From NCBI GenBank assembly GCA_029582155.1, contig CM055896.1, forward strand, positions 26,193,184 through 26,257,183: a DNA stretch of 64,000 nt. Reading direction: 5' to 3'. The translations under genes were made by a program, and so were the position numbers. The notes beneath the pieces were generated by a model that had not been told where the DNA came from, did no database searches, and was given only the letters and a program-made list of their open reading frames with translations. This DNA is from Panopea generosa (lineage: Eukaryota > Mollusca > Bivalvia > Adapedonta > Hiatellidae). Below, piece by piece: positions 58,501-64,000 of the stretch; position 1 is the stretch's first letter; each line of letters begins with the position of its first letter.

Positions 58501-61066
58501 TGTGTAGTTTAGTGTCCACTGATCATAACTGTACTAGTATATAAATAATGTGTAGTTTAATGTCCACTGATCTTGTCTGTACTAGTATATAAATAATGTG
58601 TAGTTTAGTGTCCACTGATCTTGTCTGTAATAGTATATAAATAATGTGTAGTTTTGTGTCCACTGATCATAACTGTACTAGTATATAAATAATGTGTCGT
58701 TTAATGTCCACTGATCTTGTCTGTACTAGTATATAAATAATGTGTAGTTTAGTGTCCACTGATCATAACTGTACTAGTATATAAATAATGTGTAGTTTAG
58801 TGTCCACTGATCTTGTCTGTACTAGTATATAAATAATGTGTAGTTTAGTGTCAACTGATCATAACTGTACTAGTATATAAATAATGTGTAGTTTAGTGTC
58901 CACTGATCTTGTCTGTATTAGTATATAAATAATGTGTAGTTAAGTGTCCACTGATCATAACTGTAATAGTATATAAATAATGTGTAGTTTAATGTCCACT
59001 GATCTTGTCTGTATTAGTATATACATAATGTGTAGTTTAATGTCCATTGATCTTGTCTGTACTAGTATATAAATAATGTGTAGTTAAGTGTCCATTGATC
59101 ATAACTGTAATAGTATATAAATAATGTGTAGTTTAGTGTCCACTGATCTTGTCTGTACTAGTATATAAATAATGTGTAGTTAAGTGTCCACTGATCATAA
59201 CTGTAATAGTATATAAATAATGTGTAGTTAAATGTCCACTGATCTTGTCTGTACTAATATATAAATAATGTGTAGTTTAGTGTCCACTGATCATAACTGT
59301 AATAGTATATAAATAATGTGTAGTTTAGTGTCCACTGATCATAACTGTAATAGTATATAAATAATGTGTAGTTTAATGTCCACTGATCTCGTCTGTACTA
59401 GTATATAAATAATGTGTAGTTTAGTGTCCACTGATCATAACTGTACTAGTATATAAATAATGTGTAGTTTAGTGTCCACTGATCATAACTGTAATAGTAT
59501 ATAAATAATGTGTAGTTTAGTGTCCACTGATCTTGTCTGTACTAGTATATAAATTATGTGTAGTTTTGTGTCCACTGATCATAACTGTACTAGTATATAA
59601 ATAATGTGTAGTTTAGTGTCCACTGATCATAACTGTAATAGTTAGTATATAAATAATGTGTAGTTTAGTGTCCACTGATCTTGTCTGTACTAGTATATAA
59701 ATTATATGTAGTTTTGTGTCCACTGATCATAACTGTACTAGTATATAAATAATGTGTAGTTTAGTGTCCACTGATCATAACTGTACTAGTATATAAATAA
59801 TGTGTAGTTTAGTGTCCACTGATCTTGTATGTACTAGAATATAAATAAGGTGTAGTTTAGTGTCCACTGATCATAACTTTAATAGTATATAAATAATGTG
59901 TAGTTTAGTGTCCACTGATCTTGTCTGTACTAGTAGATAAATAGTGTAAGTTTGCATCATGTCTATATTGTACAGGAGATTTACCTGAGAACCATTGTAA
60001 ACATAATCAGGTATCTTATTATTGATTTAGGGGGTTGCAGGTTTAAATGCCTATGTTAAGCTTCATCGAACCTTAGTAGTATTCAACAGTCATCGTGGCG
60101 TCCCAGAATTTAATATATTTTTTGCTTTCTACAGACTGAACTAAATGCATTTTATTTATTTCTCACTTTATTACTAATATATAATTAAATATTATGTAAG
60201 ACAGGCACGATTTACTTAATTTACCTATATCAAAATGCAGTGACCGCATCTCATTTGCATTCAAATTTGAATCGACTGTAGTCTTCTTTATTCAATCGCA
60301 AACAATAAATATTATTCAGCTTCCCATTGCCCTGCCGATATTTCTGCTGGTTAGTAGCATCGTGATATTGGTACTGACTGTATACCAGAAACCCACGGAG
60401 AGCGGACTTGGTCTCATTTTTATGGCATCTGGAGCACCACTCTATATCTTCTTTGTCTATTGGGAAAACAAACCAAAACCAGTCAGATATGTATTACGTA
60501 AGTTGATTTTGTTTGTAAACAGAGACTTTGTTAATTAGCCTATATTAATCACATAATTTACAGTCAGGGTACTGTTTCACTAAGTATCAAAACGTGTACA
60601 ATTTATTATATAATTTATCAAACTCTCACACAATGTATTTTCGCCAACTCATTTAATAAATTCGTTAAGATATAAGCACTACTGCAAGATCCTCCTTTAA
60701 TGACTATAACTTTTGATTGTAAACTTCAGCCAATGATGACCACTATGTCGGTCAGCAGTTAGACATAGCTAATGTTTATTGTGTTAGATCTCAAGCAAAC
60801 TGTAAATAAAATTTTGTAAATACATTTTAATATTCCTCTGTAATTGTATTAAAAATGCTTTGTTATATCTTTCAAAGTCTAGTTTGACTCATCTTTGGTA
60901 ATATCCCTTTGTTAAAACATTATATGATAATTATGATTTATTACAAACAAACTTGAATTTGAACATATTCAATTTAATTTGCATTTATTTTTCAGAGAAT
61001 ATGACCCAGTTTCTGCAGAAGATCATGTATGTCTGTCCGTCTGATGTTAAAGAACGTTCCCTCTAA
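18824..61066 (+). CDS. SLC7: SLC7-family heteromeric amino-acid transporter light chain (10 coding exons, 531 aa)
   Basis: Ten exons join in phase into a 531-residue, roughly 12-TM APC-superfamily transporter. Seen: a hydrophilic N-terminus (1-70); TM1 with the GSGIFVSP motif (86-93); a YAELG/SGGEY stretch (124-139); Cys185 in FPDCEPP before TM4; TM6 ending AFGGW (272-276); [10 protein letters not shown] (277-286); RNLPRAI (291-297); [11 protein letters not shown] around residue 440; and a short C-tail ending KERSL. In LAT, xCT and b(0,+)AT proteins the Cys at this position makes the disulfide with an SLC3 heavy chain (4F2hc or rBAT), so a plasma-membrane heterodimer that exchanges amino acids is expected. 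The length is usual for the family (about 500-535). The C-terminal third looks most like xCT (IYLRYK.PD.HRP, NKP after TM12). The TM6 gate has Trp271, which I recall as b(0,+)AT-like, so the substrate cannot be assigned. The exons are intact, so this is likely a working gene. Family assignment is strong; subtype is uncertain. Confidence 0.93.
19425..20735 (+). other. Intron 1, proximal unique part
   Basis: This is intronic and non-repetitive apart from the (AG)n run. The minus-strand open frames at 20166-20599 overlap in several frames and resemble nothing I know. The stretch 19900-20060 (around GGGTCGAGTTTGGATCC) has an old interspersed-repeat look, but I cannot assign it. Confidence 0.55.
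19512..19563. repeat. (AG)n microsatellite
   Basis: An uninterrupted run of about 26 AG dinucleotides in intron 1, close behind the exon 1 donor. It makes the exon frame appear to continue into an Arg-Glu repeat, which is an artefact. Confidence 0.97.
20736..20946 (-). mobile_element. tRNA-derived SINE
   Basis: On the minus strand the ~211-bp element starts with a tRNA-like head: an A-box-like TGGATCAGTGGTAGAGC, a stem ACCGA/TCGGT in the anticodon-arm place, and a degenerate B-box-like GGTTTGATCATCC. It continues with a body (TACTGGTTCAACC...TTCGCAATCGA) that I recall from bivalve SINEs, and an AATAAATAAGTG-type tail. TGATTTGTA occurs at 20727-20735 and again at 20947-20955, a 9-bp target-site duplication exactly at the borders. 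Confidence 0.72.
20956..21219 (+). other. Intron 1 unique segment
   Basis: About 260 bp without a recognisable feature between the SINE and the 16-18 bp array. A 60-codon open frame at 21004-21186 has no domain signal. Confidence 0.5.
21220..23143. repeat. 16-18 bp minisatellite (TACAATGATTACACAC type)
   Basis: Short direct repeats built on GTACAATGATTACACA, in 18-bp (ACTGTAC) and 16-bp (ACGTAC) versions. In 21480-22010 the monomers pair into a 36-bp dimer alternating CATTGATTACACACCG and TACAATGACTACACACTG. The 18/36-bp periods are multiples of three, so Cys/Val/Thr-rich frames stay open on both strands. These are not genes. Confidence 0.96.
23144..23523. other. ~380-bp non-repeat segment inside the 16-18 bp array
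   Basis: Unique sequence interrupts the array, which resumes at 23524. It contains GGCCGCCATTTTA (~23420) and AAAATGGCGCC (~23459) as an imperfect inverted pair, and GTACTGTACA at both borders. It may be an insertion of a small non-autonomous element or an old piece of intron, and no family is recognisable. Confidence 0.5.
23524..23636. repeat. Distal remnant of the 16-18 bp array
   Basis: About six degenerate copies of TACAATGATTACA-type units continue the array beyond the 380-bp interruption and abut the 38-bp array. Confidence 0.85.
23637..25284. repeat. 38-bp minisatellite array
   Basis: A 38-bp period, about 43 copies: AAACAAAGATTCCATTTTAA followed by TGAGAATTAGTCAACAGT. Truncated monomers (ACACAGAAAATGAGAATTAG) are interspersed at irregular intervals. 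Intron 1. Confidence 0.97.
25307..26149. repeat. 35-bp minisatellite array
   Basis: A 35-bp period, about 24 very similar copies: TTGAGTGCATACATTACATT followed by ATACCATTAGTCCAT. The high homogeneity suggests recent expansion. Intron 1, ending about 320 bp before exon 2. Confidence 0.97.
26150..26469 (+). other. Intron 1 distal unique segment
   Basis: Non-repetitive intron that ends in the exon 2 acceptor. The part 26306-26386 recurs as a diverged copy at 29043-29130 in intron 2. Confidence 0.7.
26470..26595 (+). CDS. SLC7: SLC7 exon 2 (residues 201-243)
   Basis: The acceptor is TTTCCCCAG and the donor is AAAG|GTTTGT. The frame reads CLVSINC, then [16 protein letters not shown], then a run of Ile ending GFINIGKG, which corresponds to TM4-TM5 of LAT proteins. 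The length of 126 nt keeps phase 1 at both ends. Confidence 0.93.
26596..27436 (+). other. Intron 2 proximal unique segment
   Basis: No gene is seen. An imperfect inverted repeat pairs ATTCCGTCTAGATGGATTAC (from 26787) with CAGTTATCCCAAGGACGAAA (from 26853), with a loop of about 45 bp. It is a possible hairpin or MITE relic. Confidence 0.5.
27437..28005. repeat. ~69-bp short tandem array
   Basis: About eight diverged copies of a unit containing CTTCATTACGTCTCTCTAAG, GTTTATCACAAGGATTGTCT and CAAGAGGTACAATTATTGTC. Two units near 27870-27970 carry an internal duplication of GGATTATCACAATGATTG. Confidence 0.92.
28006..29136 (+). other. Intron 2 unique segment before the giant array
   Basis: AT-rich intron. 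About 28076-28232 holds a diverged pair of ~65-bp units (TTTGTTTGAAT.TTGGCAAA / TTAGTTTTCTATTT). 29043-29130 is the second copy of the pre-exon-2 segment. No coding signal; the minus-strand frame at 28229-28450 is AT-rich and unrecognised. Confidence 0.6.
30891..32422. repeat. 766-bp higher-order tandem duplication inside the 64-bp array
   Basis: Diagnostic variants recur at an exact 766-bp offset: CTTAATCACAAGTTACCG at 30996 and 31762, and AGGTGGAGGTAA at 31301 and 32067, each followed by the same ATTTCCTAACATTTATGCGA variant. About 12 monomers were copied as a block. The outer borders are approximate. Confidence 0.88.
33483..37838. repeat. 2178-bp higher-order tandem duplication inside the 64-bp array
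   Basis: Rare variants recur at a constant 2178-bp offset: GTAAATCTTC at 33483 and 35661, GGAGAGGTGG at 33661 and 35839, ATCATCATCA at 34321 and 36499, and TATGTGACCG at 35291 and 37469. This is one block of about 34 monomers duplicated head to tail with few differences, so it is recent. Confidence 0.92.
39135..39435 (+). other. Unique spacer between the 64-bp and 66-bp arrays
   Basis: About 300 bp of AT-rich intron with no gene or repeat visible. It ends in a monomer-like stretch (GTTAACACTCATACAGGCGA, from 39432) that looks intermediate between the two arrays. Confidence 0.6.
39436..40633. repeat. 66-bp minisatellite array ending in the exon 3 acceptor
   Basis: A ~66-bp period, about 18 copies: GACTGTTGTTGTACATGTGT, AATGTTAACTATCCTATTAT and CGGTGACCTGGAATATTTTT. 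It shares the core GTACATGTNTAATGTTAACT with the 64-bp array. The last, shortened monomer (40598-40633) is the splice-acceptor region of exon 3. Confidence 0.95.
40634..40733 (+). CDS. SLC7: SLC7 exon 3 (residues 243-276)
   Basis: The acceptor is TTATTACAG|GC. The frame reads [20 protein letters not shown], then [11 protein letters not shown], which corresponds to the loop and TM6 of the family with the substrate-gate aromatic (Trp271). The donor GTGGGT at 40734 gives phase 2 and joins TG to G for Trp276. The alternative donor GTAAAT at 40738 would break the frame. The acceptor region is itself the last monomer of the 66-bp array. Confidence 0.9.
40929..41800. repeat. ~41-bp minisatellite array of intron 3
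   Basis: A ~41-bp period, about 21 copies: AATCACGTATATTACAAATA followed by CGTGTACTTGAAGTATCCAT. Copy length varies by 1-2 bp through the A-run. Open frames on both strands are periodicity artefacts. Confidence 0.95.
41801..42325 (+). other. Intron 3 distal unique segment
   Basis: Non-repetitive intron before exon 4. A decayed monomer-like stretch (CGTGTAGTTGAAATGTCCA, near 42251) resembles the array to its left. Nothing else is recognised. Confidence 0.55.
42326..42370 (+). CDS. SLC7: SLC7 exon 4 (45-nt short exon, residues 276-291)
   Basis: The acceptor is GTTTTTTCAG and the donor is CACAG|GTTAGT. It codes for [15 protein letters not shown], the conserved segment after TM6 (compare the YLNFVTEE-type motif in LAT/xCT). 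Phase 2 is kept at both ends. A retrotransposon remnant begins about 13-25 bp after the donor. Confidence 0.92.
42383..42680 (+). pseudogene. Non-LTR retrotransposon ORF remnant, upstream half
   Basis: One plus-strand frame reads [20 protein letters not shown], then [18 protein letters not shown], then [20 protein letters not shown]. The GCE.WN / LE.AHR...K.IQ.LP..TRTD / RLC.LP order is typical of the region after the reverse-transcriptase domain in molluscan LINE ORFs. Its last codons (QTQGFI.DTYRL) run straight into the 41-bp array, which is an expansion of that very segment. Confidence 0.68.
42660..46195. repeat. 41-bp minisatellite of intron 4, grown inside a LINE ORF
   Basis: A 41-bp period, about 86 copies: AGGTTAATAATGAAACACAA followed by GGGTTTATACCAGATACTTA and C. 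Higher-order blocks recur: the variant TTATTAACCAAACACAATGA occurs near 43478, 44257 and 45323 with offsets of 779 and 1066 bp (19 and 26 monomers). In one frame a monomer reads [13 protein letters not shown], matching the flanking ORF halves. Confidence 0.97.
46180..46736 (+). pseudogene. Non-LTR retrotransposon ORF remnant, downstream half
   Basis: After the last monomer the frame reads [20 protein letters not shown], then [20 protein letters not shown] and a NPCHIW end with TAA. Shifted frames continue with [20 protein letters not shown], then [15 protein letters not shown] and [17 protein letters not shown]. The PS...W / F..L...W / W..I...... / LLG order fits the C-terminal end of the same kind of LINE ORF. 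At least one stop and one frameshift break it. Together with 42383-42680 this is one fossil element. Confidence 0.6.
46737..47346 (+). other. Intron 4 unique segment
   Basis: AT-rich, possibly including the 3' end of the LINE remnant. No gene or repeat is visible. 47220-47345 leads into the 40-bp array and carries an open frame without recognisable similarity. Confidence 0.5.
47347..48484. repeat. 40-bp minisatellite with a 5' splice-site motif in nearly every copy
   Basis: A ~40-bp period, about 28 copies: ACGAGTAAGTATACCAGGAC followed by ATGTGTTACGTACGGGATGG. Nearly every copy has GAGTAAGTAT, close to the 5' splice-site consensus, followed by ATACCAGG. It lies in intron 4, just upstream of exon 5. 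Confidence 0.96.
48589..48712 (+). CDS. SLC7: SLC7 exon 5 (residues 291-332)
   Basis: The acceptor is TGTTTCAG and the donor is GTC|GTAAGT. It codes for [20 protein letters not shown], then [14 protein letters not shown] and SSAVAV, which is TM7 and the following loop with the family's YF..L...E.L.S.AVAV pattern. It begins by completing Arg291 and ends in phase 0. Confidence 0.93.
48869..48896. repeat. Poly-G run (28 G)
   Basis: An uninterrupted run of G followed by more G-rich sequence (GGAGGCGGGGGCAGAGG). It could form G-quadruplexes. The exact length is uncertain because such runs are error-prone in assemblies. Confidence 0.9.
49410..49458. repeat. (GT)n/(GCGT)n microsatellite
   Basis: A compound GTGTGT and GCGTGCGT tract in intron 5, about 90 bp upstream of the exon 6 acceptor. 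Confidence 0.9.
49548..49651 (+). CDS. SLC7: SLC7 exon 6 (residues 333-367)
   Basis: The acceptor is CGTTCCAG and the donor is TCAAG|GTCAAA. It codes for [20 protein letters not shown], then [15 protein letters not shown], which is TM8 with the family's G..NG....SR ending. It leaves phase 2. Confidence 0.91.
49652..50269 (+). other. Intron 6
   Basis: A 618-bp AT-rich intron with a short ACGCACGCACGC tract near 49793. No repeat array and no gene. Confidence 0.75.
50270..50366 (+). CDS. SLC7: SLC7 exon 7 (residues 367-399)
   Basis: The acceptor is TCTAATCAG and the donor is ATA|GTAAGT. It codes for [18 protein letters not shown], then [14 protein letters not shown], matching the family's REGHLP..LSMI....TP.P intracellular loop. 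A 42-bp minisatellite begins only about 65 bp after the donor. Confidence 0.93.
50433..52521. repeat. 42-bp minisatellite array of intron 7
   Basis: A 42-bp period, about 50 copies: TTTACTTGTCAGACTATTCC followed by GTATATTATTGTTCCACATC and AG. Because 42 is a multiple of three and no frame-specific stop occurs, several frames on both strands stay open for hundreds of codons. These long frames are artefacts. 51590-51960 is a nearly homogeneous block. Confidence 0.97.
52522..53258. repeat. 39-bp minisatellite with a palindrome in each unit
   Basis: A 39-bp period, about 19 copies: GTAAGAGTGGGTGCTTAGAT followed by GCTCATCTGCATCTTACAT. The unit junction CTTACATGTAAG is a perfect 12-bp palindrome. 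It abuts the 42-bp array without a spacer. Two subtypes exist (GGGTGCTTAGATGCTC and TGGTGCTTACATGCTC). Confidence 0.97.
53420..57000. repeat. 47-bp minisatellite array of intron 7
   Basis: A 47-bp period, about 76 copies: TTTTACACATTGCATAGTGT, ATGTACTTTATCTACCTAAA and CTAATAT. Copies become more diverged toward both ends. A TACC microsatellite (about 56620-56645) has grown inside one monomer. Confidence 0.97.
57001..57658 (+). other. Intron 7 distal unique segment
   Basis: Ends at the exon 8 acceptor. It contains one perfect 30-bp tandem duplication (ATCCTGCCTATATATACTCA... at about 57148-57207). No gene visible. Confidence 0.6.
57659..57808 (+). CDS. SLC7: SLC7 exon 8 (residues 400-449)
   Basis: The acceptor is TTTTTTATAG and the donor is ACA|GTATGC. 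It codes for [19 protein letters not shown], then TM10 and [17 protein letters not shown]. The last motif is the hallmark region before TM11. Phase 0 at both ends. Confidence 0.93.
57809..58179 (+). other. Intron 8 proximal unique segment
   Basis: About 370 bp of AT-rich intron after the exon 8 donor, with nothing recognisable. Confidence 0.6.
58180..59945. repeat. 48-bp minisatellite array of intron 8
   Basis: A 48-bp period, about 36 copies: TATATAAATAATGTGTAGTT, TAGTGTCCACTGATCATAAC and TGTACTAG. Two monomer types differ at one block (ATCATAAC versus ATCTTGTC) and often alternate. Confidence 0.97.
59946..60319 (+). other. Intron 8 distal unique segment
   Basis: AT-rich intron up to the exon 9 acceptor, with no feature seen. 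Confidence 0.6.
60320..60497 (+). CDS. SLC7: SLC7 exon 9 (residues 450-509)
   Basis: The acceptor is ATTATTCAG and the donor is TTAC|GTAAGT. It codes for TM11 ([16 protein letters not shown]), the [10 protein letters not shown] segment, TM12 and the cytosolic [13 protein letters not shown]. It leaves phase 1. Confidence 0.93.
60498..60995 (+). other. Intron 9
   Basis: A 498-bp AT-rich intron without arrays or genes. Confidence 0.75.
60996..61066 (+). CDS. SLC7: SLC7 exon 10 (C-terminus and stop)
   Basis: The acceptor is TTTTTCAG. It completes Gln509 and codes for [20 protein letters not shown], then SL and TAA at 61064-61066. The amphipathic LQ..M..VCPSD tail corresponds to the C-terminal helix and VVPEE-like end of xCT/b(0,+)AT proteins, which is known to matter for trafficking. 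Confidence 0.9.
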
Positions 61067-61540
61067 ACTCGTCTAGTTGGCACTTATTTATCAGTTGTGC
61101 ATGACAACATTATTGTGTTTAATTATGGGTCCATACCTATGAAATATGACATGAATGTTTAGTTGCCACAGGAAAACCCCTAAAACACACGTTATTAAGT
61201 GTAACTTTGTGAGCTGTTTATTTACTTTTTAACGATACTCATTAACAGTTGTTTCACATAGATAATAATCACAAAACGACATTGTAATATTATTCTATAA
61301 TAGTTAAAAAATTATTAGATAATACCCCATGGTATATTTCATGTAAACATGATTGCAAGCATTGGTAAGTCAAAGGTTGTGCTACCGAATGTTTAGTTAA
61401 AACTGTTCAGTTTTGCCATACAAATATAGTTACTTTTCTCGAAAAGAAATGTCAATTATGCTCATCTAACCTTTTTAAAATTTTGTATAAGTTAGTCAAC
61501 AATCACAGGTACTGTTCTGAAGAATCACACGAATAAATTA
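61067..61540 (+). other. Putative 3' UTR with AATAAA at 61532-61537
   Basis: AT-rich non-coding sequence follows the stop codon. The first clear AATAAA lies at 61532-61537, about 466 nt after the stop, and another is at 61823-61828. Which one is used is not visible. Confidence 0.4.
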
Positions 61541-62070
61541 GCTTAATTGTAAATTTAGTTGAGACCTTTATGCTTGCATACAGACCGTAATCCGTTCTAT
61601 TACACCAAACGAACGCAAATGAAACGAATATCAAACACATTTTAAACGTTATACAAATGGACCAAAAATGTGAACGAAACGATAACCGAAATGATACATG
61701 GACTCAACAGGACGAAAATCCACGAACGATACAAAATGATAATGCAAACATTAAATGCAACAAAGATTAAAGACTCGGATATTCTCTAATATTATCATAG
61801 TTATATTGACAACGAAATAATTAATAAAACGAAATGGTTGCTCCCTTTGTCATTTAAAGTCTTTAAATTGCTTTTACCTGTAACTTTAATTTAATTTCTT
61901 TATTATAAGTTTTAATCCCGAATTATCCATAAAAAAAAACATTACCTCGGTCATCGTTTCTTTGCTTGTAAAAGTGTGATAAAACAATCAGGTGACGCAT
62001 GGCCTGCTTACACAACTCCCCCAATTAACTGATCTAATTATCTGAGCACAAATTTATGTTGCTGTTCTGT
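61541..62070 (+). other. Downstream flank
   Basis: AT-rich, non-coding. It may still be 3' UTR if a later polyadenylation site is used. No repeat or gene is visible. Confidence 0.5.
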
Positions 62071-62119
62071 TATATGATGGACAATTAGGAAAAATTTTAA
62101 CGCTGTTTTAGAAAATCTG

Positions 62120-62154
<35 letters not shown>

Positions 62155-62435
62155 GTCCAGATGTGTTGCATGTAATTCCATAGTATATAAGTCATGGTCA
62201 ACACCAAATTTATTGGTTTGGCAGAGGCTTTGATATTGTATCTATGGTTTGCATTGTAGCTAGGCGCACTCGCCGTAGTCTGGTCTGTTTATTTATGTCT
62301 TGGTTATTCACAATTAAATATACATGAGCTAATTTTATATACAATTCTGGAAAAGCCCTAAGTGGAAAAGTTTTGATGTAACAAACAGATTTTCTAAAAT
62401 AGCATGAAAACTTTTCCTAATTGTCCATCATATAT
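62071..62435. mobile_element. MITE-like element with ~50-bp terminal inverted repeats
   Basis: The left arm (62071-62121) reads TATATGATGGACAATTAGGA and on to TTTTAGAAAATCTGTT. The right arm (62385-62435) is its reverse complement with few mismatches (AACAGATTTTCTAAAAT ... CCTAATTGTCCATCATATAT). The ~260-bp interior has no ORF but holds an (AT)n run at 62123-62150. Size, long inverted repeats, lack of coding and TA at both ends fit a MITE; the superfamily is not identifiable. Confidence 0.72.
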
Positions 62436-64000
62436 AAATAAACACACGTAAAGGTTAGTGTTTGTTTGTAACTGGTTGTCTTCTAAAATGTTTATTTTCA
62501 ATATAGCCATTTGTTAAAAAAAAGATTACTATTAAACTGATAGAGAGTTGTTTATAACTATACATACCTAAATTTATGTACCGAATGGACACGCTGTCCC
62601 TTTCACTATCACCTTGTGCCAATGTCCAATGAAGTCACCAGTGAAACAAACATTTTATTCACTAAGTGGGTATCTTGGAAATTTTTGATGGAAGGATATC
62701 AAAGGAATTCTATCGGTGTAATGTAATAAAAGTCCTTGAAAGTGTCAGATATGTTTATGTCATTTATTTACAAAAATTTAAACACGTGTCAGATTTCGTA
62801 GGAAATATATAAAAATAATGGACTAAAGTTAAGGCAATGATGATAAACCGGTATATAAATTCTATTTTAATTTCAAATGCTTTATATATTTTGTTTATGG
62901 TGAGTATGCATCAATGCACTTTTGTGGTGGTGGTGGTGGTGGTGGTGGGGTATTTCCCGTAACACGGCTTGTGGATCAAAGAAATTACTGATCAAACACA
63001 TTTCGGTCCAATATGGTTCACTGATCACATACAAGAAGTGTGCTATTTATATTACGATTGACTCTTCCGATAGTTTCCCTACTATCTGTAATGGTTCAGC
63101 CTAATTTGTCCATTTCATACGCCCCCACCCCCGCCTCTCCCCATGCATTTACCTTAGTGAAATAGAAAGCGACATAAAATGACGCAAGAAACTGTCAGAG
63201 TTTCGACATTGCACATTGGCATAAGGTAAAAAATTAATTGTGTCGGAGTTATAGACATAAAGCATGTGCATTCGCTACATAAATTAAGGCATGTGTATTT
63301 GTAAATATATTTATCTTTGCGGATTATGTAAATTCTTTTGTTTAATGAATTGTTATAATTGTTTTACATGACAATCTATCGAAATTCATAACTGAAATTA
63401 TAATTGGAAAATTACCTGTAAATAATGCACTATTCCTGTATTTAAGATAAATACTTGCCGAGACATCTATACTCTGTTTCTTGCATAATAGCAAATTATA
63501 CACCACTCCAGATATAAAAACACAGACTGGTTCACATTTATTTATTTATTATATACTTTTTTGATACTGTAATGTTAACTTTAGTGTAAATCAGTCTGGC
63601 ATTGTTTGGCCATCTAATGATTATGTGACTGTAACGTGTTTATCTGATGAAATTGACATGACGTGCTAACCGTGTGTATTAAATTTCAATGATTGAGTTT
63701 TATTAACATATTAATATGCTGTCACTCTACAAATCATCACCTATATGGTAGACCATATCTAAAATAGGGTGGCGTAGTTAGCAATATTTCAGAAAGATTT
63801 TAATCAATATCATTTTAATTTATTTAATTAATATACTATCATATAAAACCCTGCGATTTCGTTAAATATATAGTTCTTACTATTTATTCTACAGCGGTGT
63901 TACAATTGGACAACCAGAGATGATGCAATTGGTGAACACGCCGTTTAAACGATAAATTGTAAAAGATACACGGTAAACGATTCAAATGCAAACCCAGGCT
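62436..64000 (+). other. Downstream intergenic sequence
   Basis: AT-rich, with a (GGT)n run at 62922-62947 that creates a short Trp-rich open frame, and a C-rich patch near 63121. No exon, RNA gene or array is visible up to the window edge. Confidence 0.55.

Noticed and set aside
62922-63104. Short frame beginning with a Trp run
   Set aside because: The start lies in a (GGT)n microsatellite and the remainder resembles nothing.

Overview
This window is AT-rich animal DNA. It holds one spliced protein-coding gene on the + strand, two non-LTR retrotransposon remnants, one SINE, one MITE-like element and an exceptional load of minisatellite arrays. The tRNA-derived SINE with a 3' domain that I recall from bivalves, the retrotransposon types and the gene structure suggest a mollusc, probably a bivalve; the species cannot be fixed from sequence alone. 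There is no sign of bacterial or viral coding.

The gene is an SLC7 heteromeric amino-acid transporter light chain of the L-type/xCT/b(0,+)AT group. I reassembled ten coding exons by reading splice sites and codon phase: 18824-19424, 26470-26595, 40634-40733, 42326-42370, 48589-48712, 49548-49651, 50270-50366, 57659-57808, 60320-60497 and 60996-61066. They sum to 1596 nt, or 531 codons plus TAA, with phase kept across all nine GT-AG introns. The 42 kb locus is almost all intron.

Layout: 1-11960 is a 59-bp minisatellite split by a 5'-truncated, broken retrotransposon (minus strand, 9123-11307). 12610-17587 is a 56-bp minisatellite that ends in a GATGA-type simple repeat. 17852-18823 is the gene's upstream flank. 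Intron 1 holds a SINE and arrays of 16-18, 38 and 35 bp. Intron 2 holds a ~69-bp array, a giant ~10 kb 64-bp array and a related 66-bp array that runs into the exon 3 splice acceptor. Intron 3 has a 41-bp array. Intron 4 has a different 41-bp array grown inside a second retrotransposon remnant, then a 40-bp array. Intron 7 has 42-, 39- and 47-bp arrays. Intron 8 has a 48-bp array. 61067-64000 is 3' UTR and downstream flank with a MITE-like inverted-repeat element.

The most unusual theme is that several arrays seem to have been born from sequence already in the gene. The 64- and 66-bp monomers resemble the authentic intron 2/exon 3 junction, including the first bases of exon 3. The intron 4 41-bp monomer is a piece of a fossil reverse-transcriptase ORF whose two halves still flank the array. 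The 40-bp monomer carries a near-consensus 5' splice site in nearly every copy. The locus is therefore crowded with candidate decoy splice sites. Copy numbers are estimates (length divided by period), and array lengths depend on the assembly.
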